From: Bactericera cockerelli
Lineage: Eukaryota; Arthropoda; Insecta; Hemiptera; Triozidae
Reading direction: 5' to 3'
Length of the DNA stretch: 64,000 nt
Assembly: GCA_024516035.1 (NCBI GenBank)
Contig: CM044965.1
Span: forward strand, 24,847,165-24,911,164
Both the position numbers and the translations under genes were made by a program. Below, in pieces: positions 53,541-61,740 of this stretch. The notes beneath the pieces are model-generated. The model did not search any database, had not been told where the DNA came from, and saw only the letters and a program-made list of their open reading frames with translations. The first letter of the stretch is position 1. Each line of letters starts with the position of its first letter.

Positions 53541-54012
53541 ATTGTTCACCTACCTACGAACGGGTACTTAACTCTTTGAACTTGATTTTTTAAACAATCT
53601 TTAGACGGGGGAAAAAAGGCGGCTTTAGAAATAGACCCACCTACTTAAGGGTACTTTATTTTAATTTAAACTTTCTTCAGAAAAAAAAAGCGGCTCTCAA
53701 ATTCAAACCACCTGCCTATGCTAACTTTTTTTTATACTTGACTTTCAAACTATCTTCAGACGAAAAAAAGTCGGCTCTGGATTTCGAACACCCACCTACA
53801 GGCACCGGGTAACTTTTATTTTACATGACTTTGAAACTATCTTCAGACGAAAAAAAGTCGGCTCCAGATTTTGACCACCCACCTACAGGCACCGGGTAAC
53901 TTTTTATTATACTTGACTTTCAATCTATCTTCAGACGGAAAAAAAGGCGGCTCTGGATTTCGACCACCCACCTAAGGGTACCGAGTAACTTTTTTATACT
54001 TGACTTTAAAAC

Positions 54013-54312
54013 TATGTATGTATGATTTTATTTGTGGTGAAGCACAAGGCCTCTTCACAATTTTTGTGGGTAGCGCAGCATTACTAAGAGCCTCCTTCAC
54101 ATTTCGAATTATTCTATTTTATTCATTTCTTTTTACTCTGGTAATGCCGCCAGTGGTCGTTACTCATACAAGTAACTACTCATTTTTCCTCACGAGGTAT
54201 GAGTGGACCCCGAACATCCAAGTACAGAGCAGAAATTTTTCTGCCCCGCTGTGTATCGAACCCAGGTCACCATGCGTGCAATGCCTAGCGCGCTAACTCA
54301 CTCTGCCATGGT
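54013..54312 (-). mobile_element. SINE-H, tRNA-like head
   Basis: On the minus strand it begins CACCATGGCAGAGTGAGTTA, with a tRNA-like A box (GAGTGAGTTAGCG) and B box (GGTTCGATAC). It interrupts a unit of the exon D donor-flank array, leaving pieces of GACTTTNAAACTAT on both sides. This is the only copy in the window. Confidence 0.65.
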
Positions 54313-54372
54313 GACTACTTTCAAACTATCTTTAGACGAAAAAAAAGCGGCTCTGGATTTCGAACACCCACC

Positions 54373-54460
54373 TACAGGCAGCGAGTACTTGATGTCCTCG
54401 TGAGTGAGCAGGGGCGGCAGGTGCAGGGTGTACAGAAACTTGAGCCGCACACTCTCCTCT
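54373..54460 (-). repeat. Duplicate of exon D 3' end (copy D')
   Basis: About 87 bp identical to the end of exon D (EESVRLKFLYTLHLPPLLTH to SLPV plus donor), except for three synonymous changes (CCC to CCT, GAT to GAC, ACA to ACT). Beyond CTCCTC it continues into unrelated sequence, so there is no proper acceptor. The donor GTAG|GTGGGTG is preserved. Confidence 0.9.
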
Positions 54461-54631
54461 CCACTCTTACTCTCAACTATTCATTCCCTCTACTTCTCTT
54501 ATCCTTTTCACTTCTCTTATAAAAAAAGGCGGCTCTACGAATTGGAACACCCACCTACGCTAACTTTTTTGAATACTTGACTTTAAAACTATCTTCAGGT
54601 GAAAAAAAAGGCGACCCTGGCATTCGAACCC

Positions 54632-54780
54632 CGCCTTTTAGTTAGGACATATATTATGTATATATTCATTATTTTTTCTTTATTTTTTTCTTCTATTATA
54701 TTGTATTTTAATTTATAATTATTTGTGTTTGTATATAATATGTCCTAATTGTCCTATTAATAAAGTGTAAAAAAATAAAT
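54632..54780 (+). mobile_element. Family T tail in the exon D array
   Basis: Matches the family T 3' tail: CCCGCCTTTTAGTTAGGACA, a T-rich middle, then GTCCTATTAATAAAGTG. It interrupts the exon D donor-flank array between D' and D''. Confidence 0.7.
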
Positions 54781-54794
54781 AAAAATAAACACCC

Positions 54795-54890
54795 ACCTAC
54801 AGGCAGCGAGTACTTGATATCCTCGTGAGTGAGCAGGGGCGGCAGGTGCAAGGTGTACAGAAACTTGAGCCGCACACTCTCCTCTCCACT
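54795..54890 (-). repeat. Duplicate of exon D 3' end (copy D'')
   Basis: A second copy of the exon D 3' end with the same left and right breakpoints and the same flanking CTCTCCACTCTTACTCTCAA as D', so D' and D'' arose by duplicating one captured fragment. Its coding differences from exon D (CCT, ACT, TTG for CTG) are all synonymous. The donor is intact. Confidence 0.9.
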
Positions 54891-55134
54891 CTTACTCTCA
54901 ACTATTCATTCCCTCTACTTCTCATATCCTTTTCACTTCTTTTATAAAAAAAGGCGGCTCTACGAATTGGAACACCCACCTACAGGCACCGAGTAACTTT
55001 TTTACTTTCCTTATCCTATTTATACTTGACTTTCAAACTATCTTCACACGAAAAAAAAGGCGGCTCTGGAATTCGAACACCCACCTACAGGTACCGAGTA
55101 ACTTTTTTGAATACTGGACTCTAAGGGCGGAATT

Positions 55135-55256
55135 AATAGACAACATCAATAACTTAAGTCATTATTGGTAAGTGTCGATTTTCCCTATCTTACACAGTAC
55201 GCAATCCGTGACATAGCGCCACAGAGGTATTACAAAAACGTCTATTAATTCCGCCC
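55135..55256 (+). mobile_element. M1 MITE (Harbinger-like), 122 bp
   Basis: Inverted ends GGGCGGAATTAATAGAC and GTCTATTAATTCCGCCC, flanked by TAA on both sides. A 3-bp TAA target duplication is typical of PIF/Harbinger elements. It sits within the exon D donor-flank array. Confidence 0.85.
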
Positions 55257-55309
55257 TAAAACTATCTTTAGACGAAAAAAAAGGCGGCTCTACGAATTCG
55301 ACCACCCAC

Positions 55310-55472
55310 CTACGGGCAGCGAGTACTTGATATCCTCGTGTGTGAGCAGGGGCGGCAGGTGCAGGGTGTACAGAAACTTGAGCCGCACACTCTCCTCGGC
55401 GGCGCAGGTCAGAGCCAGCACATCTACCACCTGCTTGAAGTCGAGGCTACTGTCCTCGTCACAGTCCATGAA
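55310..55472 (-). CDS. TBC1D9: TBC1D9-like exon D: EF-hand loop
   Basis: Internal exon of 163 nt starting in phase 0 after TTTCAG. It opens with FMDCDEDSSLDF followed by KQVVD: the EF-hand loop has Asp at positions 1, 3, 5 and 9, Leu at 8, and Gln instead of the usual Glu at 12. It continues with LALTCAAEESVRLKFLYTLH and LPPLLTHEDIKYSLPV, the family's 'LK.LY.LHLPP' segment. The donor is CCCGTAG|GTGGGT (phase 1); an alternative GTAGGT four bases earlier would break the frame with exon E. Both ends are amplified: the acceptor end fifteen times at 55,657-57,115, the donor end at 54,373-54,460, 54,795-54,890 and in an intronic array. The Gln at position 12 suggests weakened Ca binding, which is an inference. 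Confidence 0.92.
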
Positions 55473-55497
55473 CTGAAACCGAGAAAAAAATATTAAA

Positions 55498-55656
55498 TTG
55501 TATGGAATTCCGTGTCCGTGAGATAATAATAATAATAATAGGTATTGATAGTGATACCTAAATCACGGTCGTGAGAGGATTATATGGACGCCCGAATCCA
55601 ATGTATAGGCTCCTTTTATGTCTATTGATAAAAATAATAATATCGCCTTATTTATA
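55498..55656 (-). mobile_element. SINE-F first-type tail plus SINE-C fragment
   Basis: TTCCGTGTCCGTGAGATA, then GGTATTGAT and CTAAATCACGG, is the tail shared with SINE-F copies at 39,477 and 57,660. It is followed by TAATATCGCCTTATTTATAC from SINE-C. They separate exon D from its acceptor array. Confidence 0.7.
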
Positions 55657-57115
55657 CTGCCCGTTGAAGTCCAGACTACTGTCCTCGTCACAGTCCATGA
55701 ACTGAAACCCGAGATAAATTATATTTAACAAAGTTTATGTTTAACAAAGATCTGTCTGTGTAACATGTAACACCTGTTGAGAAGTCTAGACTACTGTCCT
55801 CGTCACAATCCATGAACTGAAACCGAGATGAATTATGTTTAACAAAGATCTGTCTGTGTAACATGTAACACCTGTTGAGAAGTCTAGACTACTGTCCTCG
55901 TCACAATCCATGAACTAAAAACCCGAGATGAATTATGTTTAACAAAGATCTGTCTGTGTAACATGTAACACCTGTTGAGAAGTCTAGACTACTGTCCTCG
56001 TCACAATCCATGAACTGAAACCCGAGATGAATTATGTTTAACAAAGATCTGTCTGTGTAACATGTAACACCTGTTGAGAAGTCTAGACTACTGTCCTCGT
56101 CACAATCCATGAACTGAAACCCGAGATGAATTATGTTTAACAAAGATCTGTCTGTGTAACATGTAAAACCTGTTGAGAAGTCTAGACTACTGTCCTCGTC
56201 ACAATCCATGAACTGAAACCCGAGATGAATTATGTTTAACAAAGATCTGTCTGTGTAACATGTAACACCTGTTGAGAAGTCTAGACTACTGTCCTCGTCA
56301 CAATCCATGAACTGAAACCCGAGATGAATTATGTTTAACAAAGATCTGTCTGTGTAACATGTAACACCTGTTGAGAAGTCTAGACTACTGTCCTCGTCAC
56401 AATCCATGAACTGAAACCCGAGATGAATTATGTTTAACAAAGATCTGTCTGTGTAACATGTAAAACCTGTTGAGAAGTCTAGACTACTGTCCTCGTCACA
56501 ATCCATGAACTGAAACCCGAGATGAATTATGTTTAACAAAGATCTGTCTGTGTAACATGTAACACCTGTTGAGAAGTCTAGACTACTGTCCTCGTCACAA
56601 TCCATGAACTGAAACCCGAGATGAATTATGTTTAACAAAGATCTGTCTGTGTAACATGTAACACCTGTTGAGAAGTCTAGACTACTGTCCTCGTCACAAT
56701 CCATGAACTGAAACCGAGATGAATTATGTTTAACAAAGATCTGTCTGTGTAACATGTAACACCTGTTGAGAAGTCTAGACTACTGTCCTCGTCACAATCC
56801 ATGAACTGAAACCCGAGATGAATTATGTTTAACAAAGATCTGTCTGTGTAACATGTAACACCTGTTGAGAAGTCTAGACTACTGTCCTCGTCACAATCCA
56901 TGAACTGAAACCCGAGATGAATTATGTTTAACAAAGATCTGTCTGTGTAACATGTAACACCTGTTGAGAAGTCTAGACTACTGTCCTCGTCACAATCCAT
57001 GAACTGAAACCGAGATGAATTATGTTTAACAAAGATTTGTCTGTGTAACATGTAAAACCTGTTGAGAAGTCTAGACTACTGTCCTCGTCACAATCCATGA
57101 ACTGAAACCCGAGAA
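55657..57115 (-). repeat. Fifteen ~99-bp copies of exon D acceptor and EF-hand start
   Basis: Fifteen units (98-100 bp; starts near 55,776, 55,874, 55,974, 56,073 and so on) each hold the acceptor GGGTTTCAG, the codons for FMDCDEDSSLDF, and an AT-rich spacer encoding CYTDRSLLNII-like peptide. Units of 99 bp keep one frame open for hundreds of codons. The unit nearest exon D (55,657-55,700) is the most exon-like. Coding differences from exon D are synonymous up to the breakpoint after DF. In most units an AACAG|GTGTTA donor-like site follows. Confidence 0.95.
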
Positions 57116-57199
57116 AAAAACATTAAATCATCATCATAGGGTGCCATTTATTTATTATCATTTAGCATTTAATATTTATTTTCCTTCAAATTTATAAAT

Positions 57200-57360
57200 T
57201 TATATCCTTAAAACCGTTTGTTCAGTTTGAATTTATATCCTTAAACCCCCTTACATGGGGAGGCCTCAGATATTAATCTGATTTTGTACAAGATGCCCAT
57301 ATACTATGTATTTATATTTATGTTGTGTGTAAACTTAATTGTACAAATAAAGGCTTTTTA
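57200..57360 (+). mobile_element. LINE 3'-UTR-like tail
   Basis: CCCCCTTACATGGGGAGGCC, then GTACAAGATGCCCATATACT and ATTGTACAAATAAAGGCTTT. Contains AATAAAG near the end; the family was not identified. Confidence 0.5.
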
Positions 57361-57364
57361 TATT

Positions 57365-57535
57365 ACATTACATCATAGGGTGGCGTCATCGTTAACGATG
57401 GAAGCCAGACAGTGGAGGAATGACTCAGCACTTCTACCACCGTCTTTACAAGGAGGCTTGTAAAGTCTTTACCCCCCAGAACCAAGCCAATGCTGGTCTC
57501 CTCCCTGTTTATAGTCCCCCAGCCAGACTTTATTA
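57365..57535 (-). mobile_element. Family R copy, one monomer
   Basis: CATAGGGTGGCGTCATCGTT, GACTCAGCACTTCTACCACC, ACCAAGCCAATGCTGGTCTC and CTGTTTATAGTCCCCCAGCC. Confidence 0.85.
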
Positions 57536-57659
57536 GATTAAATATTAAAAAATATTAAAAACTCTCCTCAGAAGTATTCCTGAGGGAGAGAGCCAGAAAA
57601 ATTGTAAAAAAAAACTAAAATAAATATACATTATTACATTAAAAAAAAAAAATTGCATG

Positions 57660-58170
57660 AAATTCCGTGTCCGTGAGATAGGTATTGATACCTAAATCAC
57701 GGTGGTGAGAGGATTATATTATGAACGCCCAGATCCTATTTCTAGGCTCCTTTCATGTCTATTTTTTTTTTTTTTTAATAATAATAATGTGTTTTATTGT
57801 ACATTTCTTTTACATTACATAGTTACATATAAGATATAGCACATAGGAAAAGAAATATTAAAGTGAAACTGTATGTTTTACACAGACTTGTCACACTAAG
57901 AGACCCAGTATAGTATGGGTCGATTCTATTTGGTTTTAACGTCCTGACTTGAGGTAGACAGGACGGGGGTTTTAGCTTCCACTCGCTGGGAATCGTACCA
58001 GCTACCCACATTAACCTCACCCGGCCTGGGTAAGGCCGGAATTACCAGCCTCTCAAGTTCGGAGGGAACAGAATTTTCTGTGCGAAAAGTCTACTCCAAC
58101 CGGGAATCGAACTCAGGATCTCTGGACTACGGGCAGTAGTCACAACCGTTACGCCACGGAGGCTGGCGTT
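57660..58170 (-). mobile_element. SINE-F interrupted by a ~155-bp A-tailed insert
   Basis: Tail TTCCGTGTCCGTGAGATAGG to TCCTTTCATGTCTATT, an insert of about 57,763-57,920 starting with a T-run, then GATTCTATTTGGTTTTAACG and the head ending CGCCACGGAGGCTGG. Confidence 0.85.
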
Positions 58171-58189
58171 CTGAAGTTAAATGTTCAAA

Positions 58190-58340
58190 TTCGAACCCTC
58201 GTGATGCTTGCTATAACCGGCCCACATCAAGCTGGGTGAGGTTAATTTGAGTAGCTGGTTTGTGAGATTCTAGCAAATGGAGGGTGAAATCCCCGTAGTG
58301 ATATGACCATGCAATTGAAAGTTACGTTATAAAACTCTAC
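58190..58340 (+). mobile_element. SINE-E central domain and tail
   Basis: CATCAAGCTGGGTGAGGTTA, GTAGCTGGTTTGTGAGATTC and ATATGACCATGCAATTGAAA. Confidence 0.75.
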
Positions 58341-58487
58341 TAAATTATTTGGTTTTAATTCTACGTTATATAAATAAAAAAAACAATTGTTTGGTTTTAA
58401 TTCGACCCGCTATATAAAATTAAATAATTACATGTACAAATATTGCCAGCACTGCGATTCGAACCCACGATCGCCGGATCAACTCAC

Positions 58488-58706
58488 CCTGAATATTCTG
58501 CCGGCGAGGTCCTCTCTCATGTCCAGAAACAGATGGTTGTTGTCATCGGACTTCCCATGTTGACACCAAGGAGAGAGCATGAACATGATAGATTTGAACA
58601 TGGGGTAGTCGACCTTATATGCTTCGTAGGGTTTCTGCGTGACGTCATAGCCAGTGTTGTAGCGGCGGTGGTAGAGTAGTTCTTCCTTGATGTAGTTGAG
58701 TAGACC
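58488..58706 (-). CDS. TBC1D9: TBC1D9-like exon C: pre-EF-hand region
   Basis: Internal exon of 219 nt, phase 0 to 0, acceptor TTTCCAG and donor AGG|GTGAGT. It encodes GLLNYIKEELLYHRRYNTGY, DVTQKPYEAYKVDYPMFKS and IMFMLSPWCQHGKSDDNNHL, ending DMREDLAGRIFR. The 'MF..L.PW' motif and the terminal LAGRIFR match the family segment directly before the Ca-binding loop. Compared with vertebrate members it has an insertion of roughly 10 to 15 residues (the CQHGKSDDNNH region) between 'PW' and 'LAGR'. No exon-fragment array borders this exon. Confidence 0.88.
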
Positions 58707-58979
58707 CTGGAAATTAAACGTATTATTATTAAAGTCTTCCTAAAATGTACAATGTACCCAAAATGTACCTTCCACTGAGGCAATGGAAGAGATATTTTAT
58801 TTGTAAGATTTGAGTTTTGTTAAATAAAGAAATATACTATTGAATTAAATGTACAATAGTAGGTATTTATAAGGGAACACGCAAGAGACAAAACCCATGT
58901 ATTTATAATAAACATTATTATTACATAAAAATTGGAAACAATATACCAATTGGAAACAATATACAGGGTCGTAATTAAA

Positions 58980-59275
58980 TAAGCGCACGAATGGCTCAGT
59001 GGTTAAGCACTTGCTTGCCATGCGGAAGGTCCCGGATTCGAACCCCCGTGCCGACAAAAATTTGGTTACAGTTGTTCGTAAGGGATACCTTCCAGTGCGC
59101 TCGTGTTGACCCAGCACCTAATTGGGAAGTATTGTGTCACTTCTCGCCCATCAGAGGGGAGGCATACTACGGAATGGGCAAGCTACAACACAAACCACAA
59201 GCATCTACAGTAGCTGCTGTTTCATGGCTACGAAATAAAAAAGGCTGTGAAACACTCATCATTAAAAAAAAAAAA
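58980..59275 (+). mobile_element. SINE-B, full length, in intron B-C
   Basis: GCGCACGAATGGCTCAGTGG, CTTGCCATGCGGAAGGTCCC, GGATTCGAACCCCCGTGCC, full body and GGCTGTGAAACACTCATCAT plus A tail. Confidence 0.9.
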
Positions 59276-59473
59276 AAAATTGAAGCATCAAAATTTCAAG
59301 TCAAAATTCTAGGAAGACATGACATCCAAAAAAGGCGTTTCAAGGACAAGCTCAATAAGGAGATGAGTAGATAAAAAACTGATTTTTTTAACAAAAGGCA
59401 AACATGTTTGCGAAATAATATAGTAAAAAAAAAAAAAAAAAAAATATGTACAATAATTTGTCATTTCACTCAC

Positions 59474-59618
59474 GTGTAGTTCCACATCTTTGAAGTATGG
59501 ACTCTTGACACTTCGAATAATGTTCTTCCCGTTTCCATCTTCCAGCTTGTGAACCACTTTCAGTCTGTTCTTGTGGCGAAGGTGCTCGATACGAAGTGTG
59601 TTCAACGGGGAATACTCA
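59474..59618 (-). CDS. TBC1D9: TBC1D9-like exon B: post-TBC linker helix
   Basis: Internal exon of 145 nt. The acceptor CTTCCAG is followed by one base completing a Ser codon, then EYSPLNTLRIEHLRHKNRLK, VVHKLEDGNGKNIIRSV and KSPYFKDVELH, ending in phase 0 at CAC|GTGAGT. It corresponds to the family segment in which 'RxKQRLKVIQTLED' is followed by a basic stretch and the start of the EF-hand region; the RLKVVHKLED core is the recognisable part. Its acceptor lies about 40 bp from an 885-bp array of a 19-bp repeat on the intron side. No fragment copies of this exon were seen. Confidence 0.88.
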
Positions 59619-59644
59619 CTGGAAGTAGGATAAATAAGTTACCG

Positions 59645-60545
59645 ACGTCAGTAGCTTGATCTAACCTCAGAAGCTTGATCTAACCTCAGTAGCTTGATCT
59701 AACCTCAGTAGCTTGATCTGACCTCAGTAGCTTGATCTAACCTCAGTAGCTTGATCTAACCTCAGTAGCTTGATCTAACCTCAGTAGCTTGATCTAACTT
59801 CAGTAGCTTGGTCTAACCTCAGTAGCTTGATCTAACCTCAGTAGCTTGATCTAACCTCAGTAGCTTGATCTAACTTCAGGACCTTGATCTAACCTCAGTA
59901 GCTTGATCTAATTTCAGTAGCTTGATCTAATTTCAGTAGCTTGATCTAATTTCAGTAGCTTGATCTAACCTCAGTAGCTTGATCTAACCTCAGTAGCTTG
60001 ATCTAACTTCAGGACCTTAATCTAACCTCAGTAGCTTGATCTAACCTCAGTAGCTTGATCTAACCTCAGTAGCTTGATCTAACCTCAGTAGCTTGATCTA
60101 ACCTCAGTAGCTTGATCTAACCTCAGTAGCTTGATCTAACCTCAGTAGCTTGATCTAACCTCAGTAGCTTGATCTAACCTCAGTAGCTTGATCTAACCTC
60201 AGTAGCTTGATCTAACCTCAGTAGCTTGATCTAACCTCAGAAGCTTGATCTAACCTCAGTAGCTTGATCTAACCTCAGTAGCTTGATCTAACCTCAGTAG
60301 CTTGATCTAACCTCAGAAGCTTGATCTAACCTCAGTAGCTTGATCTAACCTCAGTAGCTTGATCTAACCTCAGTAGCTTGATCTAACCTCAGTAGCTTGA
60401 TCTAACCTCAGTAGCTTGATCTAACCTCAGTAGCTTGATCTAACCTCAGTAGCTTGATCTAACCTCAGTAGCTTGATCTAACCTCAGTAGCTTGATCTAA
60501 CCTCAGTAGCTTGATCTAACCTCAGTAGCTTGATCTAACCTCAGT
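59645..60545 (+). repeat. 19-bp minisatellite grown from a SINE-A A-box
   Basis: About 46 copies of CCTCAGTAGCTTGATCTAA in intron A-B, with few variants (AAGCTTG, TTTCAG, GGACCTTG). The last unit runs straight into CTCAGTAGCTTGATCGATAA and GGCGGCGGACTTG, the 5' head of SINE-A. The unit is therefore the SINE's A-box region repeated. Confidence 0.93.
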
Positions 60546-60884
60546 AGCTTGATCGATAAGGCGGCGGACTTGAAGGTGTGTTACCAACAATGGTCGGTTG
60601 TGTACTGCTATAACGCCAAGCGTCTTGTGGCCGAAGCGAGCTCCCGGCGGGTAGCAGGTACCATGCGTCATACTCTCGCCCCTTTTGTTGACGCGGCGGG
60701 GAAAACTCACTACTTTCACCTTGTGCGTCACCTGTGTTTGAACCCTATAATAGGTAAGTACCGCTTTGACGCTGCGAGAAACAATCGCGGCGTCAAGCGT
60801 CTAAAACTTGCACGTGTGTCATGGGCCTCATGGAGAGGCAAACTGGACCTGAAAACTAATCTCTTTTTTTCCGAAAGAGATTTT
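60545..60884 (+). other. SINE-A head joined to GC-richer unidentified segment
   Basis: After the SINE-A head (to about 60,572) comes roughly 290 bp that is less AT-rich than its surroundings. One plus-strand frame is open throughout (CYQQWSVVYCYNAKRL, then RHTLAPFVDAAGKTHYFHLV), with a GTAAGT site at about 60,755. It contains a GC-rich hairpin around 60,760-60,800 (GCTTTGACGCTGCG and CGCGGCGTCAAGC). I do not recognise the peptide. Confidence 0.35.
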
Positions 60885-61072
60885 TTTTTTAAATTTGAGT
60901 TTAACATCGATCGCTTTCAATTGCATGGTCATATCACGACGGGGGTGTTACCCTCCATTCGCAGGAAACTCACAAACCTGCCACCCATATTAACCTCACC
61001 CAGCCTGGGTTGGGCCGGATCACGAAGTCTGCCAGCATCACGAAGTCTTCGCCTCGCTGGACGTTGCTTAAC
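60885..61072 (-). mobile_element. SINE-E (5S-derived) with A-rich tail
   Basis: Minus-strand copy: the T-run at the left is the poly-A tail. It is followed by CGACGGGGGTGTTACCCTCC, the central domain, and the 5S-like head with GCCAGCATCACGAAGTCTTC and CGCTGGACGTTGCTTAACTT at the right. Confidence 0.8.
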
Positions 61073-61280
61073 TTATAAAGAGATTTTTTCCCCTTTTTTT
61101 GTTCATTTAATAATAATGTCTAAATATAATTATCTGTTATTATATTAGCAGGAAAAATTGTAAAAACCTGAAAAAAAAGTCAAAATTACAAATTATGGAG
61201 AGGTAAATTGTTCTCTTATACCTAAGGTTTCTCCTACATATATCCAGTTCTCCTATATCTCGACTGTATACATTATCGTC

Positions 61281-61396
61281 ACCTGTACGCATAGTTGAGC
61301 AGCTCCTGAACGGTAATGGTCCGTCCGACCGGCTTTCCATCCTTCATGGGCACAGTCAGGGGGTCGTCAGCGTTGTAGATGCCGCTCAGAAAGTCC
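61281..61396 (-). repeat. Duplicate of exon A 3' end (copy A')
   Basis: About 114 bp match the last part of exon A, from FLSGIYNADDP to LLNYAY, with a donor CAG|GTGACG. Four differences from exon A are all synonymous (GCC/GCG, ACG/ACC, GGG/GGA, ATT/ATC). On the upstream side it breaks exactly at the start of a Jockey-type LINE fragment. Confidence 0.92.
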
Positions 61397-61671
61397 AGCT
61401 TTGGGGCTGTACCAGCGCATCCAACAGACTCATTATAGAGAGATTTCAGAACAAAGTGCTAAGGGACATTGTCAATGCCCCATGGTACATTAGGAACAAC
61501 TTATTGCACCGCGACTTGGGTGTTGAGTCAGTTAGAGAAACAATGCAAATTTATGCCTCAAAACATCAACAGAGGCTAGAGGTACATGAAAACATTGAGG
61601 CCGTCCATCTTCTCAATGTTTCAGACCTTGTTAGAAGATTAAAGAGGAAGAAACCATTTGAACTAGTATAA
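61397..61671 (+). mobile_element. Jockey-clade LINE, 3' end of ORF2 (truncated)
   Basis: Encodes LWGCTSASNRLIIERFQNKV, LRDIVNAPWYIRNNLLHRDL and RRLKRKKPFELV followed by a stop, the hallmark C-terminal region of Jockey reverse transcriptases. All RT domains are missing. It lies between A' and exon A on the opposite strand to the host gene. Downstream, TTTTATACTTCG occurs twice. No poly-A tail or clear target duplication was seen. Confidence 0.88.
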
Positions 61672-61740
61672 ATTACTTACTTTTATACTTCGTAACGGTA
61701 CTTTTATACTTCGAAACTTCCACACGGCAAGACGACTAAC

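Larger units (their letters stand above)
53570..55309 (-). repeat. Intronic array of the exon D donor flank (80-90 bp units)
   Basis: About ten diverged units contain a CACCCACCTAC-type core and AGACGAAAAAAAGGCGGCTC. The core matches the donor boundary of exon D (TAG|GTGGGTG on minus). Unit cores lie near 53,630, 53,709, 53,790, 53,879, 53,967, 54,364, 54,548, 54,790, 54,972, 55,078 and the real boundary at 55,303. Two units carry real coding sequence and three mobile elements interrupt the array. Confidence 0.8.

Noticed and set aside
55901..57051. Repeat protein with eight or more EF-hand-like units
   Set aside because: It is the read-through of an array of exon D starts including intron sequence; the functional exon is at 55,310-55,472. 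Kept as a repeat with possible splicing effect.
58443..58783. Open frames overlapping exon C in other frames
   Set aside because: They do not match the family; the exon C frame fits both splice phases.
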